This document shows positions 50,133-61,859 of a DNA stretch of 64,000 bases, in pieces. The notes below the pieces were generated by a model that was not told where the DNA came from, did not search any database, and was given only the letters and a program-made list of their open reading frames with translations. This DNA is from Mycteria americana. Its lineage: Eukaryota; Chordata; Aves; Ciconiiformes; Ciconiidae. The stretch's first letter is position 1, and each line of letters opens with the position of its first letter. The stretch lies in assembly GCF_035582795.1 (NCBI RefSeq), contig NC_134367.1:54591562-54655561 (forward strand). The letters run 5' to 3'. A program made the position numbers and the translations under genes.

Positions 50133-52560
50133 AAATCTTGGACTACTATGATGAAATATGTTGCTAAAAACCTTGCCTCTCTTGTATTCTTAGACATCAT
50201 GGCAAAAAAAAAAATCCATTAAAATAGGGCAAATACATTTTCATCATGCTTATTCTGCTTTCCTTAAGAAAAGGCAGTACACTGGGTTAATGGTAAATGA
50301 ATCCCTGATCTCCAAATATCAGTCCTTTATCTACCTATGTACTGATTTCTGAAAATACAATTTCAAATTCATCTCTGATATTCTTTTATGCTGCAAATTG
50401 TTGTTCTATGTAGTTTAAATAGCAGCTGGGACAATCTGATAAAAATCCACAGAAATATTAGCAGTTTTAATCCAAACATTTATCAGAGCTGTGAAGCCTG
50501 CAATTTTACAATACAGAAAATATTAAAGATGCAATGTCTTTAGAGAACTTGAATGCCATAAGTCAACAGCTGCAACTTCCTATAGCTGTGCATCACTCTG
50601 CAATCATAAACTCAAGCTATGAGCACTCTTCCCAGTCTGAACACTCATGATCAATTTGAATAGAAATGATTCACTCAGGATTTGGGAAGCAAAGCAAAGA
50701 GGCTGAAATGAATTATTCACAAATTGCTCCTGAAGAGGTAAATACCATAAGGTCAGAACTTCTCTAACCAGTTATTAATACTGCAGCAAAATCCCCATTA
50801 ACCTAGGAATGTGCTTTGGGTAGTGTGTTGGATCTATGTGTTAAGAACCAGTTTTGAAATTTTCTCTTCACTAGGTAATGTCAAAAAGACTCAAGGACAC
50901 TGCACTGAAGGCTCAGTGAAAGTGAATCAGTCTCCTGCTCTTTTAGGCTTAATACATTGCAATGCCTCTGAACCCTCTTTCCTTCCCTGCTATTCCTGAC
51001 TATTCCTCTGAGCGTTTTTGAACCAGATTTGTCTAAGATATCGCCTAAATTTATCCATGTGTCTCCAAAATTGCAAATGATAAGCTGGAGTTAAGCCAGC
51101 TGACTTTTAACAGGAATGTGCGTAGTCGTGCCTGTTAGATCACAGTCTCTGTGATTTTTCTGATCAATGCAGAGAGATATTCATTTGAAATGCATATTTC
51201 ATGCTTGGAGGTAACTTTGGCCTAATTTGTCCCTTTCATTGAAAATATATGTTGGCCTTTAGTCGTAGTTTGTAGCCAGGACTATATCAAGCCAGTAAGT
51301 ATCACCCAAAGCCGTCTGGAATCTGGCTGCTCACCTGAAGATCGTGCAGATGTTAAATTGGATAAAATCTCCTCTTTGAACACTATTAGGTGAGTTAAAT
51401 GTCTCAGTCTTTATGCCTGGATGTATATCCTGGGCAGGATAAGTGGCTCTCATACAGGAAAAGAGTGAGTAGTATTGTGGCTACTGTGGAAAATATCACA
51501 TATGCTCTACCGTGTTGTGTTGGCAAGGCTCTGAAGCAGCACGAAGAAAGGGCACATTGCTCAAAGTGGTAGCACGTATGATTAAAGATATAGCAAGACA
51601 AGTAGCAATCTCTCACAAGAGATTTAAAAATCACTTATTTAGAAAAATGATGCTTCCAAATCACTGAGCAAGATAAACAGCCCACAGGGAAAATTTGATC
51701 ATCTTATAATCTGAACTACCAGCTACTCTGCTACCATAGCTCAGAATATTCAGATGTTCTGGATACCTTCCAAAATCTGTGTCCCCATCAATCTTTAGAT
51801 GTTGGTTTTAAAGTGGTTGGGTCTTTCTCTCTTTCTTTCTTTCTTTTTTCTTACTTTAGAAGACATTTTTCAATTGCTTTTATTCTTTTGCTTATGAATC
51901 TTTAAGAGCCATACGATGTATAAAGCATGAAAATACTCATTTCCTGAGCTAATTTCTTGTCACTTACTGAAAGGAAACATGAGCTATATGTTTATACCAA
52001 TAATAACAACAACACTGTGGTTGTTTGTTTGGAGCAGGTGCATATGCTACCAGATAAAAGCAGAGGTATCACAACTGTTTTCTTTGACTTCTGAAACATC
52101 ACCAGCTTTCGGTGACTCAGTCCCTGTGACTCTTCTTCTAATCTTGTTTGTCTGTCTGTCGTTTTGGTTTTAATGGCGGCTCTGCTTTTCTGATATACCT
52201 GGCTACAGTAATCTTTTACAGTCATTCTTTAGCCTCACGGGCTACTGCAACTGAATTAATTATAGACAAGTACTGCAACAGAACCGCAATAATGTTCTTT
52301 GAGGTGTGTATTACACCAGATTCCCAGATGGATGAGTTTTTTAATAAACTCAGCTTCACCACATGTATCGGTTTTCTCAACTGTTTAGAAACCAAGTTTA
52401 CACGTGCAGCTCTCTCTCACACGCTTGCACATGATTTGTTTGGGCTGAGGGACTACTCTGATATACATCAAGCAAAGGTGAAAAGCTGTTGCACATATAG
52501 GTAATTTTAATCCATTCCATTTTTAAATACCACAATAAATTTAATTTTCACAATAAATTA
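50133..52560. other. Intergenic DNA between the last CR1 and the HS3ST5 3'UTR
   Basis: No gene is supported. A CTTT-rich tract lies near 51826-51850. The 118-codon plus-strand frame at 52148-52504 has no recognisable domain. Confidence 0.5.
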
Positions 52561-53310
52561 AATAGCCATATTCAGTTTACAAAATAGAATTACTTAGTGT
52601 GAAACCAGTATTTACAAACATTGTACACTATGTACACGATGTTTAGCTTTGTCAACACACAAGCATAGAAGAAAAAATTTATTTGACCTTTTTTTGACAC
52701 ATGATTGACATGCTACAAGTGACACTATGGTCCATACAATAAAACAATAGTGCAAACTCACCACAGGAACTCTGAAACAATGTCGTTTGTATGAGATAAG
52801 ATATTCATTTCAAATAATAAGAAAATAGTACTATCCACTCTCATTGTAAAAATTCAGCACTGTGTTTAAAGTGTCAGTATTCCTTTAGCAATATACATAC
52901 CAAATATAGCCTGAAGGTTATGCTTTCTCACAGCTTCACAGACTTTTGACATGAATTTTTATGGCATAAACTAACGTTCTGCTTAGATCAATAAGTATGT
53001 CACATAAGCGCTTCACTAAGCAAGAGGAACACTGACCCTTTTAATGGTGTCTGACTTTATTTCCCTAAATACCTCCTTTCCCTTTATTATTATATCTTAA
53101 AAGATGCAACTATGCTGACAGTAAATTTATGTTAGTTACTACTCTGTAGAAAAAATTGATCCCACCGTATATTTGGTCACACACTGCATATGTACACGTA
53201 TGCATGAAAAAAAGTTACTTTGATAGCCGTGTCTATGAAAAGTGCATATTTTAGCAGAGACATTTATTGCATGTCTCAGGTGCAACAGAAAGTGTTGTAT
53301 GAAGTTTAGT
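52560..53310 (-). other. HS3ST5: HS3ST5 3'UTR candidate with poly(A) signals
   Basis: Sequence following the HS3ST5 stop codon on the minus strand. AATAAA hexamers (as TTTATT on the plus strand) occur at 53263-53268, 53083-53088, 53056-53061 and 52678-52683. The last would give a 3'UTR of roughly 0.65 kb. Which site is used cannot be decided here. The sequence is AT-rich and repeat-free, as expected for a vertebrate 3'UTR. Confidence 0.55.
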
Positions 53311-54241
53311 TTAGGGCCAGTTAAATGTCCTCCCAGTGATCTGGTAAAATTTTTGATTAAAAGGATGAAAGAACTTGCGCAATTTGGTAATGACAGAGGT
53401 GTCCACCTCTGGATGGATGCGTCCCTTGCTACCCGCCAGGCACTTGTTAAAGACAATGTTAAATCGCAAGCAGTAAAACCCTCTGGTGGCGTTGAAGTAT
53501 AAATTGTACTGACTTATCCTCGGAGGAAGATTTAGGAACTTCTCGACCAGCTGGAGTTCTGGCAGTGGTTCTGTGATGAGCCGGTCTCCATCTACAATAT
53601 GAAACTGCTCGATTGGGAAGTATTTTAACCATCTCTCCAGATGTTTTGTGTAGATGCTGGTTCTCACCGCCTTATACTTAGTGTTCACTTCGCAGGTATT
53701 AGGATCAATAGCCAGCTTCTCAAATTTGTAGTAAGTTTTGTTCTTCCTTTCCTTACCTTCCAGCACCTGAGTGTAATCAGAAATAGCTCTTGTGGTAGGT
53801 TCCCTGACAATGATCAATAATTTGATAGATGAGTTCATTTTGTAAATCCTTTCAGGTACTTCCTCAGTGATAAAATATGCAGGGCTTTTCTCAATTGTTA
53901 TTTGATGAGGGTAAGAAAAAGGCATTTTTTTCCGGTACCACTCAGTCCCCTTGGCATAGTTCTCATCATTGTCAAAGAAGTGAATCTCTTGAGAAGCTTT
54001 GACCACTGCGGGGTGAAGGTTCAACATCTCTAGCAGTGCTCGGGTGCCTCCTTTCCGCACCCCAATGATAATGGCCTTGGGAAGCTGCTGAACCAGATTG
54101 TGCAGTCGTATTTGTTCCTTGGTGGCATTGCCCTTTCGGAACTCGTGGAGCAGCCCTCGCTTGAACTGCAGAGCTCGCAGCGGGATTTCGTCCTGGCTGC
54201 GGGGTCCAAATCGACCATCGATGGGGCAGAGGGGCTGCAAT
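53311..54241 (-). CDS. HS3ST5: HS3ST5 terminal coding exon (sulfotransferase domain)
   Basis: This exon encodes residues 36-345 of heparan sulfate glucosamine 3-O-sulfotransferase 5. The Golgi enzyme moves sulfate from PAPS to the 3-OH of glucosamine in heparan sulfate; the human form makes both antithrombin-binding and gD-type chains. The minus-strand acceptor TTGATTGCAG|A completes the split Arg codon, and the exon then reads LQPLCPIDGR. Visible landmarks (full-protein numbering) are the PAPS 5'-phosphosulfate loop GVRKGGTR (96-103), the catalytic-base Glu in QEIHFFDND (Glu121), EKSPAYF (153-159), the 3'-phosphate loop VREPTTRAISDY (181-192), and a Cys293/Cys303 pair that fits the family disulfide. 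Potential N-glycosylation sites are N74, N172, N203 and N286. It ends FNWP with TAA at 53313-53311. The frame is intact. Confidence 0.97.
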
Positions 54242-57200
54242 CTGCAATCAAAATAAGAGGTATTTGTAAAAAAAGGATATCTCTTAAGGCAAGTTTTCTG
54301 TTACACTCATGGAAACCTTTTGCAATGTGAAGTGATGTGCTCGTCTTTCAACTTTTATTTTATTCTGCCAGTGATTAAATTGTTTGCAAATAGTTTGATT
54401 ATTTATTCTGGTATTTTGCTGTGATTTGGCTGAGTAACTCCTAACTCCACCCTTCTGCTCTTTTCAAGCATAGGCACTATGATTATGGTTCTCAGGGCTT
54501 CTTGAACCTTGCTTCACGTCCCCCATTGCTGATTACTTTGCAATTGCTTAGGCAGTTTTTAAAGCATTCTAAGATGAATTTTATTTGGTCATTTTGATCT
54601 GAAAATCCAGTTCATTTAATTCATCTGTTTCCAACATTTTTCCTGTTCTAGCCTGAATTCTTTCCTGTGCTTCCCATTGTGTTGACTTTATTAGCTGCTG
54701 ATCCAAAGTTGGCCTCTTCAGTGAACAGGAGCAAAAGGGATGAAAACCAGCTCTCTAGGCATCGCCTTTCGATATTTTCCCTCCTCTTTAGAAGATACCT
54801 GGTGTTTTCTCTGGGACAGAATCAGGAAGACCAAGGTTCTGAATCAGGCATGATTAGCAAGGCACAGAAAGAAAGGCAAGAAAAGATTTTAAAAATGCTT
54901 TTATTACCTCATTACATCAATGATTTTCTTGCCATCACTTACGTATCCTCCCACTGAACCTCATTTTGTGCCTTACTTTTTCTTCTTTTGCCCCTGCATT
55001 TTTGTGCTGTTCTTTTATATTCACTTGCAATTATTTCACCTATTTTCCACTTTTCTAATGCTTCCTTCTTGTATTTAATGTCACTGAATGCAAGAAATGA
55101 TTCCGTATGAAAAAGTGTTAAAATTTTGCTAGTACAGAACCTTGAATAAGCCCTCACCTCCACTCCCAGATCAGTGCTTTGGTCATTATACAGGCCAATA
55201 TTGCACTGAAGATGAAAATGGTGTGTAGAGAGAGCTTCCAAAGTCCTACAGAAAAATATTAATAATTATTTGGAGAGCCATGCTCTCCAAAATTAAGGAT
55301 ATGTAAGAACAAAGGTTGCCTAGGCAATTTTAATATGAGCTCGCTGTGCATATGTATTATGATACGGTTTTTAAATTACACAGCCACATGCTATTATTTT
55401 TCACAGGACCCCTGCCTCAACCAGTATACCAGATGGGCAATGCTCATTAATAGCTGTTTAGGTATTCAGCATTTATTGTGGTTTCTCAGCATGCGTCCCC
55501 TCACTCATTTACTGTATATTATTCAAACCCTGCTTTCAGGACAGAATTATTTATTTCTTTATGGCTTCTCCATCCATCACTGCTTGTTGGAGTCTCTAAT
55601 TTGACACTGATGCTAGGACAATGGATGGCTTGGACAAAGTAAGTTTGATCCCCCCTGGCTGACCCACTAGTTGTTTCCTTGATTATCCAGATGCGGAGAG
55701 GTATAGCCTGCACAGACAGAGCCGAAGGAACAACCCAGATGACATTGCTGGGTTCACATGAGTTCTAGCTAAGTCCTGCAGACTAATTAGAAGGTGTGAT
55801 GAAATGTGAGTTCCTGTTGTTATTTCTTTTCTCAAGTTTCCACTCTCTTCTTTTCCCTTGCTCTCTGCCATCTACTGAGTAAGAGCCTGACTTGGCTGCA
55901 AAGACCGAATCATTGCAACGCTGATGCAAACCTGCCAATAAAAAAAACACAAACCCACAAGCAGAAAGCGATGTCTTAACTTGACAGTGGTACAATTTGG
56001 TCAGACTGTGGTGTGCTGGTAAGACAGTCTTTCTGCAGCAGCAAGGTGTCAGTTAAAAGCATAAGAAACAGAATTGCTATCTCTGTTCTTCTCTTCCCTC
56101 TCCTTCTGTGTATTTGTTATTTGTTTTCAAGCAAAACGGATTCCACAACAGCAGTTCAGACCCATCTCAACTAATTTTATCTTTTTTTCCCAAGAAGACA
56201 GCACTGCCTTCAGTGTAACACAACAGCTTGTCAAACAGGGTGGTTTCCTTTAAAAGTAAATACTCAAGATATCCTCTAGCCTAAGGGAAAAGATTGGATG
56301 TTGTTAAAAGTCCTTCCTCAACACTTTACATTTCAGTTTTTTTACTCTTTCCCCTTTCTTCTCTCTCTAAACAATAAAAATTATCCTTTAAAAGATCTTG
56401 GCAGTGGTGGTATTAAGCAGGCTGTCAAATCTTGGTAGTTGAATCCCCAGATGTAACTATTTACTGTTATATTGCAACATGTTAATATTTTTGATTCTCT
56501 GAGTCATTTTTTCCATTAAATTAACAGAGTCCTTTGCAAAGAAAGAGTATACAACTTTTATTATATCACTGAATTTGCTCTCCCAAAATAGGCAATTTCT
56601 CAAACTGCTACAGTAAAACTCGACAAATATTCTTCTTGAGAAAGCCCACCATAGAACAGTTAATCTCAGGGAACTATATTTTTGACAAATTTCAAGACAA
56701 CTAAAGTACGGCTGGGCAATCTTAATGCCAAGCATTAGTGCTGTCTCTCCTGGTCCAGAGTACTTGTTATTTGCTTCCAATGAAGGTGTCACAGTGGCAA
56801 AAGATTATGAGCCTGGTTCCAGCAGGAGCAGTTCGGAGCATCAAAATCAGGTGCAGAGGCTGCCCGTACTGCCAATGAGAGAGTCAGGCAACTCAAAGAC
56901 TTCTCAACATTGCCAGGCACAGAATCTGTTTGAGCTCCCGCATGTGAAGCAGCTCCATGCACTCAGGATCTGAAGGATGACGGCCTCCCCTGGAGGGAAG
57001 TGCTCAGCTTATTGGACTTTATGACTCAATGACTCAGATAAGCTAGTGGTAATTTCCCTTTGGGCCTAAGAAAACTCAAAGCATTCCTGTTGAAGAGCCT
57101 AATCTCAGCCTATTTAATGTGGGCCATCCCCAGCTCTCTTGTTCAAACTGGACCTGCATAAATTAAGCATAAATGAATCTGGATTTCTTCCCGAACAATT

Positions 57201-57459
57201 AGTTATTTCAAAGTCTATTGAAGCCACTCAGTGTCCTTTTACTGACAGACTCAACAAGTTTGGACTGTGCCCTAGTGCTGAGGCAGAAGAACATTTCCAG
57301 TTAAGTCATCTGTGTCTCATCCTTTCTAGTGCTTCCTTCTCTCTCTCTTTCATAACCAGTCCAAATAAAGGGCTGCTTTTTAGCAGTGTGGTATTTTTCA
57401 CACTGGGTAATGCAAGAGAATGAAACTGAATTTTACTGCCATTGGCAACATTATATATG

Positions 57460-57650
57460 AAACTGGTGGAATTCACTGCCGCAGGAGGTCAGCAAGTCAA
57501 ATACTGTGGCGAGATAATTTTATAGCCATCAGTAAATTCTGAAGATGTGCAAGCATAGATAATAGCATAAGGTTAATTAGATTTCATGCCTCTGAGCATA
57601 AAATATACTTTTGCAGGACCAGGAAGGCATTCTGCCTCCATTTACAGAAT
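57460..57650 (+). mobile_element. Ancient CR1-type LINE relic
   Basis: Diverged motifs in the order seen in old sauropsid CR1 tails: GGTGGAATTCACTGCCGCAG, GCATAAGGTTAATTAGA, CATGCCTCTGAGCATAA and GGACCAGGAAGGCATTCTGC. The orientation is plus, opposite to HS3ST5, in whose intron it lies. It is non-coding and too old for precise boundaries. Confidence 0.5.
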
Positions 57651-58732
57651 CACTTTAGTCTCAGTGTAGTTTTCACCTCTGAAGCATCAGAGACGCTTTG
57701 ACCACCAGGGGAAAAAGATATAAATTCTGGGGCTTAATTTGCAATGTACTTGGTCCTAGCTGAGTGCACAGTCTCCCTCTTCTTCTGGAGTGGATTTAAG
57801 CAGCTGAAGAAGGCACCCAGTGACGTCAGATGGAGATGAACATTACTGAGCAATGGACACTAGGTAGCTCGGTTTCCAATTCACTTTGCATGCACTGCAT
57901 ACTCACACAGCATTGTGTCACAATTTTGAACTCAACTAATATTTTCCATCATTTAAAAGAAGAACACTAATAGAGCATTAGCACTGGCAAGCTGTCTACC
58001 AGCTTCTGAAAATATTGAAGTCTTGTTTCATTCATTCTTTTGAAACAGCTTTTTTTTAATCCTGTCTTTGTGTAGCACCTACCAGAGCAATCCCAGCCCA
58101 TTTTGAAGGTGACAGAAACAGCAGTGTCAGTGCAGGTAGCACAATTGTTGCACTGTCAATAACCAGTCAAAACTCAGTCTGGTCAAAAGCGCCAAATAAT
58201 CTTTGATTTCCTCTGCTGGGTTTTCTACTGCTCTCCAGGAAATCGCTTGCAGAGAAACCCCACTTATTTAGCACATCCAGCTCCAGAAAATACTGGCTAA
58301 TTAACATAGTTAAAATTCTCAAACGCTGAAGCAATCTTTCAAGTGAAATAGTATTCAAAACTTGACGAGCTACTCTGCAGGCTCGTACTTAATTTTAACT
58401 ACCACTGTAGCACATTAATTGCTTGCTCATAAATTTAGAAAAGATGATATATAAATACATCATAACTGTTTGCTGAAACTAGAGGTCAACACACAGATGC
58501 ACACAGACAAAAATGAGCTACTGTAATGACATTTTTACTGGATGCTGTTTTATTTCTTCTCTGAAAACAAGTGCCAATGTGCTTAGAATACAAATGGACA
58601 GACAGAAATACTTTGACAGGGATGACCTGCGACTCTATTTTCCTACTCTCTTCTCCAAAGGGGAGGAAAGAACAATGACAACTAATACTAGAATAGACAG
58701 TCTTTCTGTCTTTTTATACAGGAATAGACACT

Positions 58733-58747
58733 AAAAAAAAAAAAAAA
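58733..58747 (+). repeat. Poly-A run (A15)
   Basis: Fifteen consecutive A about 75 bases inside the HS3ST5 intron from the donor site (T15 in the transcript). No SINE or retrocopy body adjoins it. Confidence 0.9.
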
Positions 58748-58821
58748 TCAGAGCCTTTAAGCAAAAACTCATACAATCTGAGCCCATTTATAATTATGAG
58801 AGCAGCTACTTAATGACTTAC

Positions 58822-58928
58822 CTATCCAAGCTCCCAACTCTGGCAACTAGATATAGGAGACTTCCAATAGCAAGGCTGCCTAGCACAAAGAGCTTCTGTC
58901 TCAGCAACGCCTGCTGTTTGAATAGCAT
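58822..58928 (-). CDS. HS3ST5: HS3ST5 first coding exon (cytoplasmic tail and signal anchor)
   Basis: From the ATG at 58928-58926 this exon encodes 35 residues plus two bases of the next Arg codon. The peptide starts MLFKQQALLRQKLFVLGSLA and ends VGSLD. This matches the N-terminus of HS3ST5: a short basic cytosolic tail, then a hydrophobic segment at about residues 13-30 that serves as a type II signal anchor holding the enzyme in the Golgi. The exon ends at a consensus donor (GATAG|GTAAGT). Joined to 54241..53311 it gives an open frame of 345 residues, about the length of the human protein. The short length and phase-2 boundary explain why no single open frame covers the gene. The ATG is the first in the spliced exon. 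Confidence 0.95.
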
Positions 58929-58960
58929 GGCCCTCCATCAATCTTCAGGACTTCTTCAGT
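58929..58960 (-). other. HS3ST5: HS3ST5 5'UTR portion of the first coding exon
   Basis: The 32 bases before the ATG follow a strong acceptor on the minus strand (pyrimidine-rich TGTTCTTGTCTCTGCAG, ending at 58961). The exon therefore begins at 58960, and the start of the mRNA lies in one or more upstream non-coding exons. That fits the multi-exon 5'UTR known for this gene in human. Confidence 0.8.
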
Positions 58961-61099
58961 CTGCAGAGACAAGAACACATAAAACACTCATCAGAAAGCA
59001 ATGTGCAGGGTAATGTTTAATCAGTTGTTGCAAGTGATTAAGCCACACTTGCAAAATCTTTTCAAACTGCAAAATAAGTAGTTAAAACTTTTTTTTTGCT
59101 ACTGTTTTTCTGTCCCACATGGTAACACCAGGGAATGTATCTGGGATAGGGTGATAATTCTGGAGGTGACAGTTCAGCTACACCCACCATTACTAGGGCT
59201 GTCTGATAGCCACACTGTGGGTCTTGACAGTGTAGAGGCTTGTATTGTAATAGGATCTCTTGTTAGGTAAATATGTTTAGACTTTAAGCCCTTCAGAATC
59301 AGTCTGGGCTAGATTTCAACAGAGATTTAAATGCTCTGCTGCCAAGTGAGGCATCAGTAACCAGGAATTAGGCTTGCAGGTCCTGTGCACACAGTGTATG
59401 GGGCACATTTACTGTGTCTCTGTTATTATTAGAGTGTAAGCTGGAGAGAAATCTAAAATGGTGTATTTCCTGATCTGTGCCAGCAAGCCCCTGATGACAG
59501 GCCTGAGAAGCATGTAGCTGGGGTGGCTACAAAGATGATTTTTCGACACCAGTGCATCCTATCAGCTCTCCCTATGCTGGCTGTCAGCTTGGGCTGTTCT
59601 GCGGAGAACCCCTTAAGCACCTCATCAGCCCCACACCAGCCTTGGCTGTCACCTCAAGACCTGATGAGACACAAACTGGCATCCTTGAACTGAGTGTGCC
59701 TATATCCCCAGATTTCTGCAACAAGACTTAAATTTCCTTTTCTGAAATGCACCAGAGATCATCTAAAGCCCACAAATGAGCTTTGCTTCAAATACTTTAG
59801 ATATGAGGCAGGTGTGAGTCAAAAGATGTGACCTTGTCCCAAGAAAATTGAACCAGAATAACCAGGAGGTCACTGGGTAAGGTAGAGGGAAGTGCTGAGT
59901 AAAACTGTTTCTCTTTAGCCTGACTCTTTCTTAGGCATGAGGTTTGTGTTCAGGACTGCAGAACTGTTTAGGAGACTCAGAGCTGGATGCCTAAATACCT
60001 TCTTACAAGAACTGAGGAGAAAGATTGGTCCCTCCTTTCAGAGCACAGCCCAAGATGATGTGGTTCTTCACTCTCTACCAATCCTGGGCTTTCTTATAAA
60101 TATACAGGAGACATAAGTTCAGATCCTCTCACTGGCTCAGGGGATGTAAAACCGTATTGTCTACCTACCAAATGAATGCTTTAATCACCAAATTGATCCT
60201 CTTAATATAAAAAACATAAATATAAACTGGAATCACCTGAACTACTCATCCATATTCTCACTCCCTCAACCAGGGAATATTTAATGTATTATGGAGTAGT
60301 TTCAACAGAAACTGTTTTTTTTTTTTCTGAATTTTGACTGGACTTACTTTGAACAATTTTTGATGTCAAGTTTCTTATGTTTTATGACTAGTAAAGCTCC
60401 TTTTGCAGCTCAGTTTCTTCTTTTCCAGCCTTAGGACTTGCATCAAGCAAGACTGGCATAGATTATTATAAGCATATGACTATATACAGAAGCAGAATGA
60501 GTAGTGAGAGTGCAAGGTGTGACTTGCCACTGTTAAACAGACCCTGCAAGTGTTTCTTTGTCCCGCCCATACTGTTAAAGTTTTGGCCCAGAAAACCCTC
60601 ACGAGACTCCAGGGCACAGTTTGGGAGCTACTACAAATCAGGAACCATTCCCAATAGACCACATGCATCCAGCCTGCCTGCCTTAGTGCTGGCTGAGTTT
60701 AATGATATGGATGCAGATCACTTCATACTGGTTGTCTTCAAGGGTGGTAGAATAGTCATTCCCAAGCACATTTATTTTACCACTATAGAGAAAGCCTTTG
60801 TAAGACCAGCCCATCATCTCTTGATAAAAGAGCCATGCAACGCTGGAGCTCTGAGTCTGACTGAGCCTCTAACACACTTCTGATGTGCTAATAATAATAG
60901 TAACTCCTTATACAGCCAGGTCATAGCTCAAGATAACCTGTCGTACAGGATAACCTATCATACAAAATATATTGCTTTTTACATAGATAAAAGCAACTCT
61001 ATAATAAGAATTCTTAGATAACATCCTTATTGCAACAAGAATCATATAAAACACAGAGTAAAAGGAGTTTGCAATGTAAATATAGAGACAGAAGAAGCA

Positions 61100-61235
61100 T
61101 TATCATCCTTTAAAAAATAAATGAGGAGCAGAGGTACAGCGAGATTAAGTGATTTGCTCAAGGTCACAGAAAAACCCTGTAGCACCAGTGGGATTCAGTG
61201 TGAAATGTCTGAATTCCTATCTAGTGCCTTAACTA
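61100..61235 (+). mobile_element. MIR-like SINE relic
   Basis: ATTATCATCC, GAGGAGCAGAGGTACAGCGA and GATTAAGTGATTTGCTCAAG, followed by GTCACAG, follow the MIR consensus order. It is diverged and immobile. It is one of two such relics in the window. Confidence 0.55.
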
Positions 61236-61464
61236 CATGATAAACTTTTGCCTTTTTTGTAGTATACTTTTTCTTAACATTGAAAAATAAACATAAAAAC
61301 AACATATAAATGAGGATTTCTAGACATTGAGCAAGGCAGAAAACCCATAGCTGAAGCTTAATTATTAAGAAAAATGCACAGATACTATAACTCTATGTTG
61401 ATATGCTACTGCTAATTACTTTTAAAATTAAGTTATTTAATTAGAAAAGAGGAAAGAGAAGGAC

Positions 61465-61493
61465 ATGATGATGATGATGATGATGATGATGAT
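61465..61493 (+). repeat. (ATG)n microsatellite
   Basis: Nearly ten perfect copies of ATG. The Met-run open frame starting here is a translation of the repeat. Confidence 0.95.
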
Positions 61494-61806
61494 AGCAAAT
61501 TTTCGTAAGTTTCCAGTTTTAAATCCTTCAGTGCTGCTCTCTCTAAATGGAAGTATCACTTCAGCATTACAACAATTGGTTCCAAACTTAATCTCTCAGA
61601 AAACTCTGTACATGCAGCTAAAGTGCTGTCCAGATGTTCTCCCTCATACAGGCTCTTAGACCTCAGTTAAGTCCTACCTGCAGGCCTCACTAAGGCTGTG
61701 GAGGTCATCAGGACATAATGAGATCAAATTAATGACAAGCTGTTTCCTGAAATAGATTCCAGAAGGCCTCATGTCCTCGGTATTCGTCTGCAGTAAGATT
61801 CAGTGC

Positions 61807-61859
61807 AAAAAACCCAACCCAACCCAACCAAACAACCAAAAAAACCCAAACCCAAACCA
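61807..61859 (+). repeat. A/C-rich low-complexity block (AACCC/AAACCC units)
   Basis: Repeats of AACCC and AAACCC with A-rich interruptions. It resembles but does not match the vertebrate telomere unit CCCTAA, so it is not an interstitial telomere. Confidence 0.8.

Larger units (their letters stand above)
54242..58821 (-). other. HS3ST5: HS3ST5 intron between the two coding exons (4580 bp)
   Basis: The donor (G|GTAAGT on the minus strand, intron start 58821) and acceptor (TTGCAG, ending 54242) are both consensus, and the phase matches exactly (two bases of an Arg codon on one side, one on the other). The intron contains an ancient CR1 relic (about 57460-57650) and an A15 run (58733-58747). 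No other gene was seen on either strand; frames up to 111 codons are chance. Confidence 0.93.

Noticed and set aside
58813..59013. 66-codon plus-strand frame over the HS3ST5 first coding exon
   Set aside because: It is the antisense shadow of the minus-strand exon, which has the matching peptide and splice sites.
60476..60883. 135-codon plus-strand frame in the HS3ST5 5'UTR intron
   Set aside because: No recognisable domain and no exon-like flanks; antisense to an intron.
61807..61859. Interstitial telomere repeat
   Set aside because: Units are AACCC and AAACCC, not CCCTAA, and are interrupted by A-rich sequence.
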